From contig CAMTJK010000131.1 of NCBI GenBank assembly GCA_947072805.1, forward strand, positions 1 through 9,372: a stretch of DNA of 9,372 nt. Direction: 5' to 3'. The notes under the pieces were generated by a model that searched no databases, was not told where the DNA came from, and saw only the letters and a program-made list of their open reading frames with translations. The DNA is from an uncultured Prevotella sp. GTDB lineage: Bacteria > Bacteroidota > Bacteroidia > Bacteroidales > Bacteroidaceae. The translations under genes were made by a program, and so were the position numbers. Of this stretch, positions 1 through 7,410 are shown one piece after another (the stretch's first letter is position 1; each line of letters starts with the position of its first letter).

Positions 1-118
1 TCGCAGTGTTTTTTGCAGTATATTGCGGCCGGATTTGTGATAAATCTTAATGACTGTGAAATCATAGCTTCACCATCCTGTGTCGGTATGATAACAGTGC
101 AGGTTTGCAATCCGGCAC

Positions 119-164
119 ACAGACATGCTAAACAGACATGAAGACTGATATTTAAAAAATGTCT
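119..164. repeat. Short direct and inverted repeats upstream of the promoter
   Basis: The 9-mer ACAGACATG occurs at 119-127 and again at 132-140, a 13-base period. Its core AGACAT recurs inverted as ATGTCT at 159-164. The cluster ends about 95 bases upstream of the -7 element, a reasonable place for an activator site. Binding by an HTCS or other regulator is only inference, and such short repeats can arise by chance in AT-rich DNA. Apart from these repeats and the promoter element, I see nothing clear in bases 1-313. Confidence 0.3.
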
Positions 165-257
165 TACCTTTATAATAAAAGGTGGAAGAACGAAAATATA
201 AGTCAGAATTCACAACTCTATGAGACAAAATTAGAAATACCTTATTATAGTATAACC

Positions 258-265
258 TATCTTTG
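258..265 (+). promoter_or_regulatory. Bacteroidota-type -7 promoter element (TAnnTTTG)
   Basis: The bases TATCTTTG match the Bacteroidetes primary-sigma -7 consensus TAnnTTTG exactly. Transcription would start a few bases downstream, around 270-275, leaving an AT-rich leader of about 40 nt before the ATG at 314. I see no good -33 TTTG at the usual 19-21 base spacing; the closest candidate, TTAG at 231-234, is 23 bases away, so the promoter may be weak or activator-dependent. It is the only convincing promoter for the four genes on this strand. Confidence 0.6.
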
Positions 266-313
266 TGGCAAAATCGAGACAATTATCAACAACTAAAACC
301 AAATTTTTTACAC

Positions 314-3300
314 ATGAGAAAGAACCTTTTACTCAGTTTGGGCTTGTTGCTTGCCACGAGTGCAGGCATGCAGGCACAAGTGGTGATGCACGAGGACTTC
401 TCTGCCGAGCAGACCAAGCAGCCTACGGAGGCAGGATATTACGAGTACATCAACACCAACGACGATGCAGGCGACATGCGCGAGCTGCAAGACGGAGCCC
501 TGCACTTCTACAACGGTCTTGCCGAGGGACAGAACTGGCAGCGTGCCGTGAAGTTCCGCAACCTCAACATCAAGGAAAACACCACCTATCGCGTTACTAT
601 ACGCCTGAAAGGTGACAGCCAGTTTACGCTGGACGGCAGCGAGATGTTTGCCACACAGACACGCTACGCCCTGATGCAGGGAGGCGAAAACCTTGACATG
701 GGCTTTCTGGCAGGCGACGGCACACAGTATCTGTACGACATCAACAACATCTCGTCGGACGGATATGTTACCTACACAGCCATGTTCCACTACACCAACA
801 GTGCCGCCCACAAGGCTTACTATGCAGAGGCTTACCCCGAAAAGGAAGAGCTGCCCGACACCTACTTCCTCACAGTAAACATATACAGCCCGGGCGACTT
901 CTGGCTTGACGACGTGCTGGTAGAGGAAGCCACCGTACAGGGCGCACGCTTCTTCTCAGACATTATCCGCATAGACTTCGGCTTCCCCATAGACAAGTCG
1001 CTGCTCAACGGCGCAAAGCAGGTGCTCTTCCCGAACGAATGCGTATCGGTGAAGGTGGACGGCACTGCGGCTGACGTGCTCACCACCGAGCTGCAGAGCG
1101 ACGGCAACTTCTACATCTTCCTTGAAGACGAGTTGCTGGGCGAAGAGGAGGTTGAGGTAAGCTTTACCAACCCCGAGGACGAGGCTCACCGCCTGATGTA
1201 CGCACAGGGCAAGGCTCCCGAGGGCGCCGTGTTCAGCTTCAGCAGCGTGAAAGCCACCTACGACGAGGCCATTGAAGGTCCTTACTCTTACGCTTACAAG
1301 ATACCGACACTGCTCGAGGCAGACCCGGAGAACGGTTCGTTCAACCTGCCCGTGGACAAGAAGGAGTTCAAGTTTAAGTTTGACAAAGACGTAGACTGCG
1401 CCAAGATAGAGGCAACACTCGCCGGCGAGGCTCTCACCGTAACTCCCGCCACCGGCTACGCATCTGAAATAACGCTCACCCGCTCGGGCGCCGACCTCGC
1501 CAACGGTGAGTACGACCTGAAGGTGACAAAGATTTATCCTACCAGCATCCTCTCGAAGTCGATGTACGGCGAGGTTACACTGACACTCAACTTCGGTCCG
1601 GTGAACAACGACCCGAACGATGTGGCAAAGGTGATATGGAACGACGGCTTCAGCGGCAACGACAACATACCCGAAGGCTGGACCGTATATGCAGGCGGCA
1701 ACAAGAAAGCAGCGTCAGAGAGCGTGGTCAGCGGTCCGCGTGTGCTGGAATTTACCAGCGAGGGCGACTTCAAGAACGCCATGTACTTCCGTACCGAGAA
1801 CGCCACAGAAGATGACGGATACGTTCAGTACGGTATAGAAGATGCCGAGCACGTGATAACCCTCGAGGCAGGCAAGAAGTATAACGTAAGCTACACACTT
1901 GCCAACTGGTCTGGCGGTCCGTTCGTGAAGACAGAAATGTTCGGTCCCGACGGCTCACTGGTATTCAGCCGCATAGACGAGACCGTACTTAGCGTGCCCA
2001 ACACCAGCGCACCTACAGTGGGCGCACCGCGCTATACAGAGAAGGTGGCACCCGCCACCACCGGCAACTACTCGCTGAAGTGGACACCCGTGGCAAACGC
2101 TGACGGCCAACTGGGCGGCTGGCTCGGCTGTCTGCTCGCCAACGTTGAAGTGAAATATATACCCAACGCCGCCGGCGTGGAGGAGATAAACCTGCTGAAC
2201 ACCGCCCTCGAAGAGGCAAAGGCTGCTCTCGAAGCCAACAGCGCCGAGCGCTATGCCGGCGAGGACTACAACACCCTGCAGACTACCATAGCCGAATATG
2301 ACGGCAAATCGTTTACCGCTCCCTCTGTATACAGAAAGGGTGTCGAGGCTCTGAATGCCGCCACAAAGGCCATGAAAGACCACCGCTCGCTGTGCGACAC
2401 CTACGACCCGCTCGTGGACAACGCCAAATATGCACGCGACCAGCGCACCGGAACGAAGTATGAGAAGCACGAATCGTACGCCAACATCGAGGCTGCCATT
2501 GCCAAGTATGAGGGCAAGGTGCTTACAGACAACACCGAACTGAAGGATGCCATCACCGAACTGCAGAACACTACGGCTGCCGTGCTGAACATCGAACGCG
2601 TAGTAAATACCTATACCGCCGCCATCAAGTCAGGTCTCGCCACACTGAAGAAGCTCGGCGTGGACAAGGCTGAAGTGAACGAGGCTGTAGAGAACGCAAT
2701 GACCGACGACGCAGAGGTGAAGGCTCTCGTAAAGACACAGATATACAACCAGGTGAACGCCATACTGAGCGACCCGAACAACAAACTGTTCAGCGAGCAG
2801 ATAGACAATGAGACCCTGCTGAACTATGTAGACTCGTTCGACATGTCGGTATTCATCGAGAATCCTGAAATATACTATCAGGCTCCCGAAGAGACTCCGG
2901 GTACCGTAAACAGCGACAACATTCCCGGCTGGGAGATAACACTCGGCACCGGATGGTCTGACGGTTTGAACATGCACTATCCGTGGGGCGCAAACAGCCA
3001 GTACAAGTACAACGCCGTGACCTGCCCCGTGGCTGACGGCATGATAGCATCGTGGGCTATGGGCTACGACATGATGCAGGTAATAGAAGGTCTGCCCGCA
3101 GGAACATACAACCTGCACGTAGGTGCAGGTGAACGCGGCGGCAACGAGACTCCCACATCTTACGTATTCGCCAACACCACAGAGGGCGAAAACCAGAAGG
3201 TGGTACCGGTAATAGCCGGCAGTCTGGAGCCCACCGACAACCTGACCATCGAGAACATCGTTGTTACCGACGGCAGACTGGTTCTCGGCTTCCACATGGA

Positions 3301-3532
3301 CAGCACCGACCACACCTTCCTCAACAACTTCCACCTCATCATGAAGGGCATAGCCCCCGGATACCAGTACGTGAACGGTATAGCTGAAGTGGCTGGCGAG
3401 GCAAAGGCAAGCCGCACCGAGATGTACGACCTTAACGGACGCCGCATAAGCAGCACCGCACGCGGCATTGTCATAGTGAAGAAGACAATGACTGACGGCA
3501 CCGTAAAGGTGGAAAAGCAAATAGTGAAATAA
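314..3532 (+). CDS. Secreted multidomain protein of unknown function, carbohydrate-binding-like, with T9SS-like tail
   Basis: I do not recognise this 1072-residue protein as a named family. Residues 1-21 form a signal peptide with a hydrophobic leucine-rich core and probable cleavage in MQA-Q. Visible regions in order: a jelly-roll-like domain (about 26-207) ending in FWLDDVLVEEA, as in CBM4/9-type modules; Ig-like segments (about 212-430); a second jelly-roll-like domain (about 438-615) opening with GFSGNDNIPEGW; a helical region (about 619-830) with a 70-residue duplication; a third beta-sandwich (about 841-1014); and a tail from about 1034 with MYDLNGRR and ending EKQIVK, resembling type A T9SS sorting domains. 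I see no catalytic signature. As first gene before two xylan-type enzymes, it plausibly binds or displays glycan at the cell surface, which is inference. The ATG at 314 is chosen because it begins the signal peptide; the in-frame TTG at 263 lies inside the promoter element. There is no Shine-Dalgarno, only an A/T-rich leader. Confidence 0.85.
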   Translation: MRKNLLLSLGLLLATSAGMQAQVVMHEDFSAEQTKQPTEAGYYEYINTNDDAGDMRELQDGALHFYNGLAEGQNWQRAVKFRNLNIKENTTYRVTIRLKGDSQFTLDGSEMFATQTRYALMQGGENLDMGFLAGDGTQYLYDINNISSDGYVTYTAMFHYTNSAAHKAYYAEAYPEKEELPDTYFLTVNIYSPGDFWLDDVLVEEATVQGARFFSDIIRIDFGFPIDKSLLNGAKQVLFPNECVSVKVDGTAADVLTTELQSDGNFYIFLEDELLGEEEVEVSFTNPEDEAHRLMYAQGKAPEGAVFSFSSVKATYDEAIEGPYSYAYKIPTLLEADPENGSFNLPVDKKEFKFKFDKDVDCAKIEATLAGEALTVTPATGYASEITLTRSGADLANGEYDLKVTKIYPTSILSKSMYGEVTLTLNFGPVNNDPNDVAKVIWNDGFSGNDNIPEGWTVYAGGNKKAASESVVSGPRVLEFTSEGDFKNAMYFRTENATEDDGYVQYGIEDAEHVITLEAGKKYNVSYTLANWSGGPFVKTEMFGPDGSLVFSRIDETVLSVPNTSAPTVGAPRYTEKVAPATTGNYSLKWTPVANADGQLGGWLGCLLANVEVKYIPNAAGVEEINLLNTALEEAKAALEANSAERYAGEDYNTLQTTIAEYDGKSFTAPSVYRKGVEALNAATKAMKDHRSLCDTYDPLVDNAKYARDQRTGTKYEKHESYANIEAAIAKYEGKVLTDNTELKDAITELQNTTAAVLNIERVVNTYTAAIKSGLATLKKLGVDKAEVNEAVENAMTDDAEVKALVKTQIYNQVNAILSDPNNKLFSEQIDNETLLNYVDSFDMSVFIENPEIYYQAPEETPGTVNSDNIPGWEITLGTGWSDGLNMHYPWGANSQYKYNAVTCPVADGMIASWAMGYDMMQVIEGLPAGTYNLHVGAGERGGNETPTSYVFANTTEGENQKVVPVIAGSLEPTDNLTIENIVVTDGRLVLGFHMDSTDHTFLNNFHLIMKGIAPGYQYVNGIAEVAGEAKASRTEMYDLNGRRISSTARGIVIVKKTMTDGTVKVEKQIVK
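2243..2593 (+). repeat. Two-copy helical repeat of about 70 residues within the large secreted protein
   Basis: Residues about 644-690 and 714-760 align: both carry a Y-x(4-5)-Y start, then IAEYDGK (659-665) or IAKYEGK (729-735), then a helix of the type ELKDAITELQ or GVEALNAATK. The period is 70 residues. The pattern of charged alpha-helices resembles FIVAR-like or other three-helix spacer modules found in secreted carbohydrate-active proteins. A stalk or spacer role between the beta-sandwich domains is inference. Confidence 0.6.
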
Positions 3533-3556
3533 CATATTAGCTTACGCTTAACGAAC

Positions 3557-3603
3557 AGAGGCGGGCAGGTATGCTGCAAGACACAGCGCCCGCCCGCCTC
3601 TTT
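3557..3603 (+). terminator. GC-rich hairpin between the secreted protein gene and the GH43 gene
   Basis: AGAGGCGGGC at 3557-3566 pairs perfectly with GCCCGCCTCT at 3592-3601, a 10-bp stem. A nested inner stem, GCTG (3573-3576) with CAGC (3584-3587), closes a 7-base loop. Only a short T run follows, TTT including the last paired base, so termination may be partial. The next gene starts 13 bases after the run with no recognisable promoter between, so the hairpin probably attenuates read-through or stabilises the 3' end of the upstream message. Full termination is possible if a promoter was missed. Confidence 0.6.
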
Positions 3604-3616
3604 AACCTGAAAAAAA

Positions 3617-6600
3617 ATGAAACGCATATACCTTATCATCGCCCTCGCCGTTGCAACACTGTGCAACGCCGCGGCACAATACCGCAACCCGATAATTAAC
3701 GCCGACGTTCCTGACATGTCGGTATGCCGCGCCGGCAACCACTACTACATGATTTCAACGACTATGCACCTCATGCCCGGAGCACCGGTAATGCGCTCCA
3801 CAGACATGAAGCACTGGGAGACGGTGAGCTACGTGTTTCCTCGCATAGACGACGCACCGCGCTACAGCCTGCTCGGCGGCACCGCCTACGGACAAGGACA
3901 GTGGGCTTCGTCGATAAGGTATCATAAAGGACGCTTCTACGTGTGGTTTACTGCCAACGGAGCACCTTACCGCGGATTTATCTACACGGCAGAAAAGGCA
4001 GAAGGACCGTGGACACTGCTTAGCCGACCGAAACACATGCACGACGGCTCGCTCTTCTTCGACGATGACGGCAAGACATATATAATATATGGTACGGGCG
4101 AACTGGCAGAACTGAAAGACGACCTTAGCGACGTGAAACCCGACGGAACACAATGCCGCATATTCGAACGCGACGCCGACGAACACGGACTGCTGGAGGG
4201 CAGCGCGATGATAAAGCACAACGGAAAATATTATCTGATGATGATTTCGTGGCCTCCGGGAAGCATACGACGTGAAGTGTGCTACCGCGCCGACAAGATT
4301 ACCGGTCCGTACGAAAAGAAAGTGATTCTGGAGACACACTTCGCCGGATACGGCGGCGTGGGACAGGGCTGCATTGTGGACGACACACAGGGCAACTGGC
4401 ACGCACTGATATTCCAGGACCGCGGAGGCATAGGACGCGTGCCTTGCCTGATGCCCTGCACATGGAAGGACGGATGGCCCATGCTGGGCGACGAAAAGGG
4501 CAACGTGCCCGACGACATGACACAAGACTACATGATGCCCGACGGCATATGCAGCTCTGACAACTTCGACGACAACACACTGAAACTCTGCTGGCAATGG
4601 AACCATAACCCCGAAGACCGGGCGTGGAGCCTCAACGAACGCAAAGGATGGATGCGACTGAAAACGGCACGCAGAGTGGACAACATATACCTCGCACCCA
4701 ACACGCTGACACAGCGCATGACGGGTCCGAGATGCTCGGGCAGCGTAAGGCTCGACGTAAGCCACATGAAGGACGGCGACCGCTGCGGACTGGCAGCGTT
4801 CAACGGACACAGCGGCACGATGACAATAGAACGCGAGAATGGTAAATACTCCATAACAATGGAAACGGCTGTGGTAAACCTGGGCAAGAACGAAAAGAAC
4901 GTGGAGAGCGTAGACACCAAAGAGTACGCCCGCCTGCCGCTGAACAGCACCGACGTGACACTGCGCATAGACGCCGACTTCGAGCACGGACGCGACATTG
5001 CCACCTTCTCGTACAAGACAGGCAACGGCGAATGGCAGAAGATAGGAGTGCCCTTCAAGATGATATTCGACTTCTCGCGCCTCTTCATGGGCACACGCTT
5101 CGCCATATTCAACTACGCCACACGCAAGACAGGCGGATGGGTGGATGCCGACTTCTTCAAAATGGAGATGGACAACCGCACACTCGACAGCGACAGGGAG
5201 AAATATATAAAAGAACACGGCGACAAGGCATGCGCACAGACAGCCGTATACAAATACTTCAAATACACAGGCAACGACGAACGCTTCGACAAGAACGTGC
5301 CTAAGGGCGGATATCTCAACCCCTTAATTGCGGGCTTCGCTCCCGACCCAAGCATCTGCCGCAAAGGCGACACCTACTACATGGTAAACTCTTCGTTTAC
5401 CTTCTTCCCCGGCGTACCAATCTATACCAGCAAGAACCTCACCGAATGGGAACACCTCGGCTATGTGCTCGACCGCGAAAGCCAACTGCCACTGGCAGGA
5501 CAACGCGTGAGCGGAGGAATATTCGCACCGGCAATATCGTACAACGAGAAGAACAAGACCTTTTACATGATTACCACCAACGTGGGAGCAGGCAACTTCT
5601 ACGTGAAAAGCAAGAACCCGGCGGAGGGATGGAGCGAACCTATATACCTGCGCGGCGTGGGCGGCATAGACCCCTCGTTCTTCTTTGACAAAGACGGAAA
5701 GGGATATATAGTAAACAACGACGCTCCCTCGGGCAAGCCCAACTACGAAGGCGAACGAAGCATATGGATTCACGAGTTCGACGTAAAGGGTGACAGCCTG
5801 ATAGGAGAACAGCGCGAAATATTGCGCGGAGGAACACACGTGCAGAAAAACCCGATATGGATAGAAGGCCCGCACCTGTTCAAGGTGGGCAAATACTACT
5901 ATCTGATGTGCGCCGAAGGTGGCACGTGCGACTGGCACTCGGAGGTGATACTAAGAGCAAAGAACCCGATGGGACCGTGGGAAGAATATGAGGGCAACCC
6001 TATACTGACACAGCGCACCGGACTTGACCCGAACAGAAAGGATATTGTGACAAGCGCCGGACATGCCGACATAGTGCAGACACCGAAAGGAGAATGGTAT
6101 GCCGTGTTCCTGGGATGCCGACCGTATGAGGGCGACTACTACAACACCGGACGCGACACTTACATGCTGCCCGTGACATGGAAAGACGGATGGCCCGTGA
6201 TTCTGGAAAAGGGAACTGCCATCCCCACCGTGTGCGACGGACCAAAAGAATATGCCGACAAGCAGACGGGAAACAACAACATGATGACAGGCAACTTCTC
6301 TTATACCGACAACTTCGACGGAAAGGAACCGGGAAAACGCTGGAACTTCCTGCGACAGAAGACCGACTTCTACTCACTGGGAAGCAACGGACTGACAATA
6401 CGACCCATGAAAGGCAACATACTGAAGCGCGACGCCATGTCGGCACTGTTCTGCCACCAGCAGCACACCTGCTTCTCTGCCGAGACAGAGGTGACATTCA
6501 ACCCGAAATCGGCAAAAGACCTCGCCGGAATGGCTCTGCTGCAGAACGAAGAGTTCAACTTCGTATTCGGCAAGACAATACTTGACGGCAAGACAGCCAT

Positions 6601-6847
6601 AACGCTGAAACGCACCGAGAAGAACACCGTCACCATAGGCTCGGCTGTGCTCTGCGAAAAGGAAGCCGGCAAACCCGTAAGGCTGAAGATTGAAGGCAAC
6701 GGACGCTACTACAACTTCTTCTACGCCACAGGCAACGGCGAGTGGAAGACACTGGCACACGGAGTGGACGCCGTAAACCTAAGCACCAACCGCTCGGGCG
6801 GATTCATAGGAGCCTGCATAGGACTCTACGCCACAAGCGACAACTGA
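3617..6847 (+). CDS. Secreted tandem GH43 enzyme (beta-xylosidase / alpha-L-arabinofuranosidase type)
   Basis: This 1076-residue protein contains two glycoside hydrolase family 43 units, inverting five-bladed beta-propellers that act on arabinoxylan or xylo-oligosaccharides. Residues 1-20 are a signal peptide (cleavage near NAAA-Q) without a good lipobox, so a periplasmic location is likely. Unit 1 (about 22-295) has the expected acidic triad: D33 in VPDMSV, D143 in HDGSLFF and E194 in LLEGSAM. A beta-sandwich of the GH43 C-terminal type follows (about 314-518). Unit 2 (about 566-865) is the more canonical: D577 in APDPSI, D685 in GGIDPSFFF and E750 in IEGPH. A second C-terminal sandwich (about 896-1076) stops abruptly at GLYATSDN. 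Both units share TWKDGWP near their ends but are otherwise diverged, suggesting different bond specificities; subfamily and exact substrate cannot be assigned by eye. The ATG follows a run of A residues typical of Bacteroidota leaders. The sigma gene starts 59 bases downstream. Confidence 0.93.
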   Translation: MKRIYLIIALAVATLCNAAAQYRNPIINADVPDMSVCRAGNHYYMISTTMHLMPGAPVMRSTDMKHWETVSYVFPRIDDAPRYSLLGGTAYGQGQWASSIRYHKGRFYVWFTANGAPYRGFIYTAEKAEGPWTLLSRPKHMHDGSLFFDDDGKTYIIYGTGELAELKDDLSDVKPDGTQCRIFERDADEHGLLEGSAMIKHNGKYYLMMISWPPGSIRREVCYRADKITGPYEKKVILETHFAGYGGVGQGCIVDDTQGNWHALIFQDRGGIGRVPCLMPCTWKDGWPMLGDEKGNVPDDMTQDYMMPDGICSSDNFDDNTLKLCWQWNHNPEDRAWSLNERKGWMRLKTARRVDNIYLAPNTLTQRMTGPRCSGSVRLDVSHMKDGDRCGLAAFNGHSGTMTIERENGKYSITMETAVVNLGKNEKNVESVDTKEYARLPLNSTDVTLRIDADFEHGRDIATFSYKTGNGEWQKIGVPFKMIFDFSRLFMGTRFAIFNYATRKTGGWVDADFFKMEMDNRTLDSDREKYIKEHGDKACAQTAVYKYFKYTGNDERFDKNVPKGGYLNPLIAGFAPDPSICRKGDTYYMVNSSFTFFPGVPIYTSKNLTEWEHLGYVLDRESQLPLAGQRVSGGIFAPAISYNEKNKTFYMITTNVGAGNFYVKSKNPAEGWSEPIYLRGVGGIDPSFFFDKDGKGYIVNNDAPSGKPNYEGERSIWIHEFDVKGDSLIGEQREILRGGTHVQKNPIWIEGPHLFKVGKYYYLMCAEGGTCDWHSEVILRAKNPMGPWEEYEGNPILTQRTGLDPNRKDIVTSAGHADIVQTPKGEWYAVFLGCRPYEGDYYNTGRDTYMLPVTWKDGWPVILEKGTAIPTVCDGPKEYADKQTGNNNMMTGNFSYTDNFDGKEPGKRWNFLRQKTDFYSLGSNGLTIRPMKGNILKRDAMSALFCHQQHTCFSAETEVTFNPKSAKDLAGMALLQNEEFNFVFGKTILDGKTAITLKRTEKNTVTIGSAVLCEKEAGKPVRLKIEGNGRYYNFFYATGNGEWKTLAHGVDAVNLSTNRSGGFIGACIGLYATSDN

Positions 6848-6906
6848 CAATATTCTCCCACCACCTCACTGACAGCAACATCAAAGAAAATTCAACAACG
6901 ACGGAC

Positions 6907-7410
6907 ATGGACGTACGCAAGGAAATAATTGAAAGATATTATAACTCCGCACGAAACGAACTGGTAGACTACGCTGAACGGCGAACAGGCAACCGTGACA
7001 TGGCTGAAGATGTGGTGCAGGACGCTTTCGTGCGACTGCTCACCAACGAATGCCTGATATCGGAAACCACTCTGCCCGCACTGGCATTCACCATCGTACG
7101 CAACATGATAACGGACAGATTCCGTCGGCTTGCACACATACGCGAGTATGCTGGCGAAATGATGCACACCGCAACACCGGCGGGCGACACCGCCGAACTG
7201 TGCTCACGGCACGAGGTGGAACAGTGGCTCGAACGAGGTATGGCACAACTGCCCGATAACGCCGCGGAAACTTACCGCATGCACATAATGGGCGGCATGA
7301 AAATAGGTGACATACAAAAGGCTACGGGACACAACTACAAACAACTCGAACGCTGGCTCGGGGCTGCCCGCAAGCAAATGCGACAATACATGAAACGAAT
7401 AGTATCATGA
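6907..7410 (+). CDS. Divergent ECF-type RNA polymerase sigma factor
   Basis: This 167-residue protein has the two-domain layout of ECF (group 4) sigma factors, which direct RNA polymerase to specific promoters. Region 2 spans about 5-75 and includes DMAEDVVQDAFVRLL (31-45) and the -10-contacting stretch FTIVRNMITDRFRR (61-74). Region 4 spans about 112-163, with the helix-turn-helix around MKIGDIQKATGHNYKQLERW (131-150). Region 4 departs from the usual form: the common VKSRLxRAR recognition helix reads KQLERWLGAARKQMR. The ATG at 6907 is chosen because upstream in-frame sequence is an out-of-frame reading of the GH43 gene, and because the leader is A-rich. The gene lies 59 bases after GH43, with no promoter seen between them, and overlaps the GH67 start by 4 bases. 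No FecR-like anti-sigma gene is adjacent. Its targets are unknown; autoregulation of this operon is inference. Confidence 0.85.
   Translation: MDVRKEIIERYYNSARNELVDYAERRTGNRDMAEDVVQDAFVRLLTNECLISETTLPALAFTIVRNMITDRFRRLAHIREYAGEMMHTATPAGDTAELCSRHEVEQWLERGMAQLPDNAAETYRMHIMGGMKIGDIQKATGHNYKQLERWLGAARKQMRQYMKRIVS

Noticed and set aside
1..141. Frame 1 is open from the window edge to a TGA at 139-141, possibly the end of an upstream gene
   Set aside because: The Cys-rich 46-residue translation and AT-rich, unbiased codon use do not resemble the neighbouring genes, so chance is more likely.
141..165. AAGAC...GTCTT inverted repeat as a terminator
   Set aside because: Only five pairs in the outer stem, a long AT-rich interior with mismatches, and no T run after it.
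263..313. Upstream TTG start extending gene 1 by 17 residues
   Set aside because: It lies inside the -7 promoter element and would place a polar stretch before a clean signal peptide that starts at the ATG at 314.
2630..3535. Open frame of 301 codons on the minus strand under gene 1
   Set aside because: Low-complexity Val/His/Tyr-rich translation opposite a well-supported protein; no domain visible.
3617..3676. Lipoprotein signal on the GH43 protein (Cys16)
   Set aside because: The residues before Cys16 (ATL) do not fit a lipobox, and a standard signal peptidase I site follows at NAAA-Q.
3755..5218. Long open frame on the minus strand (487 codons) under the GH43 gene
   Set aside because: It is a shadow of codon bias in the real gene. 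Its translation is rich in Val, Ala, His and Cys with no recognisable domain.
6742..6906. Longer N-terminus for the sigma factor starting inside the GH43 gene
   Set aside because: The added residues are an out-of-frame reading of the GH43 coding sequence, rich in Arg and His, with no sigma-like content. The ATG at 6907 begins the conserved domain.
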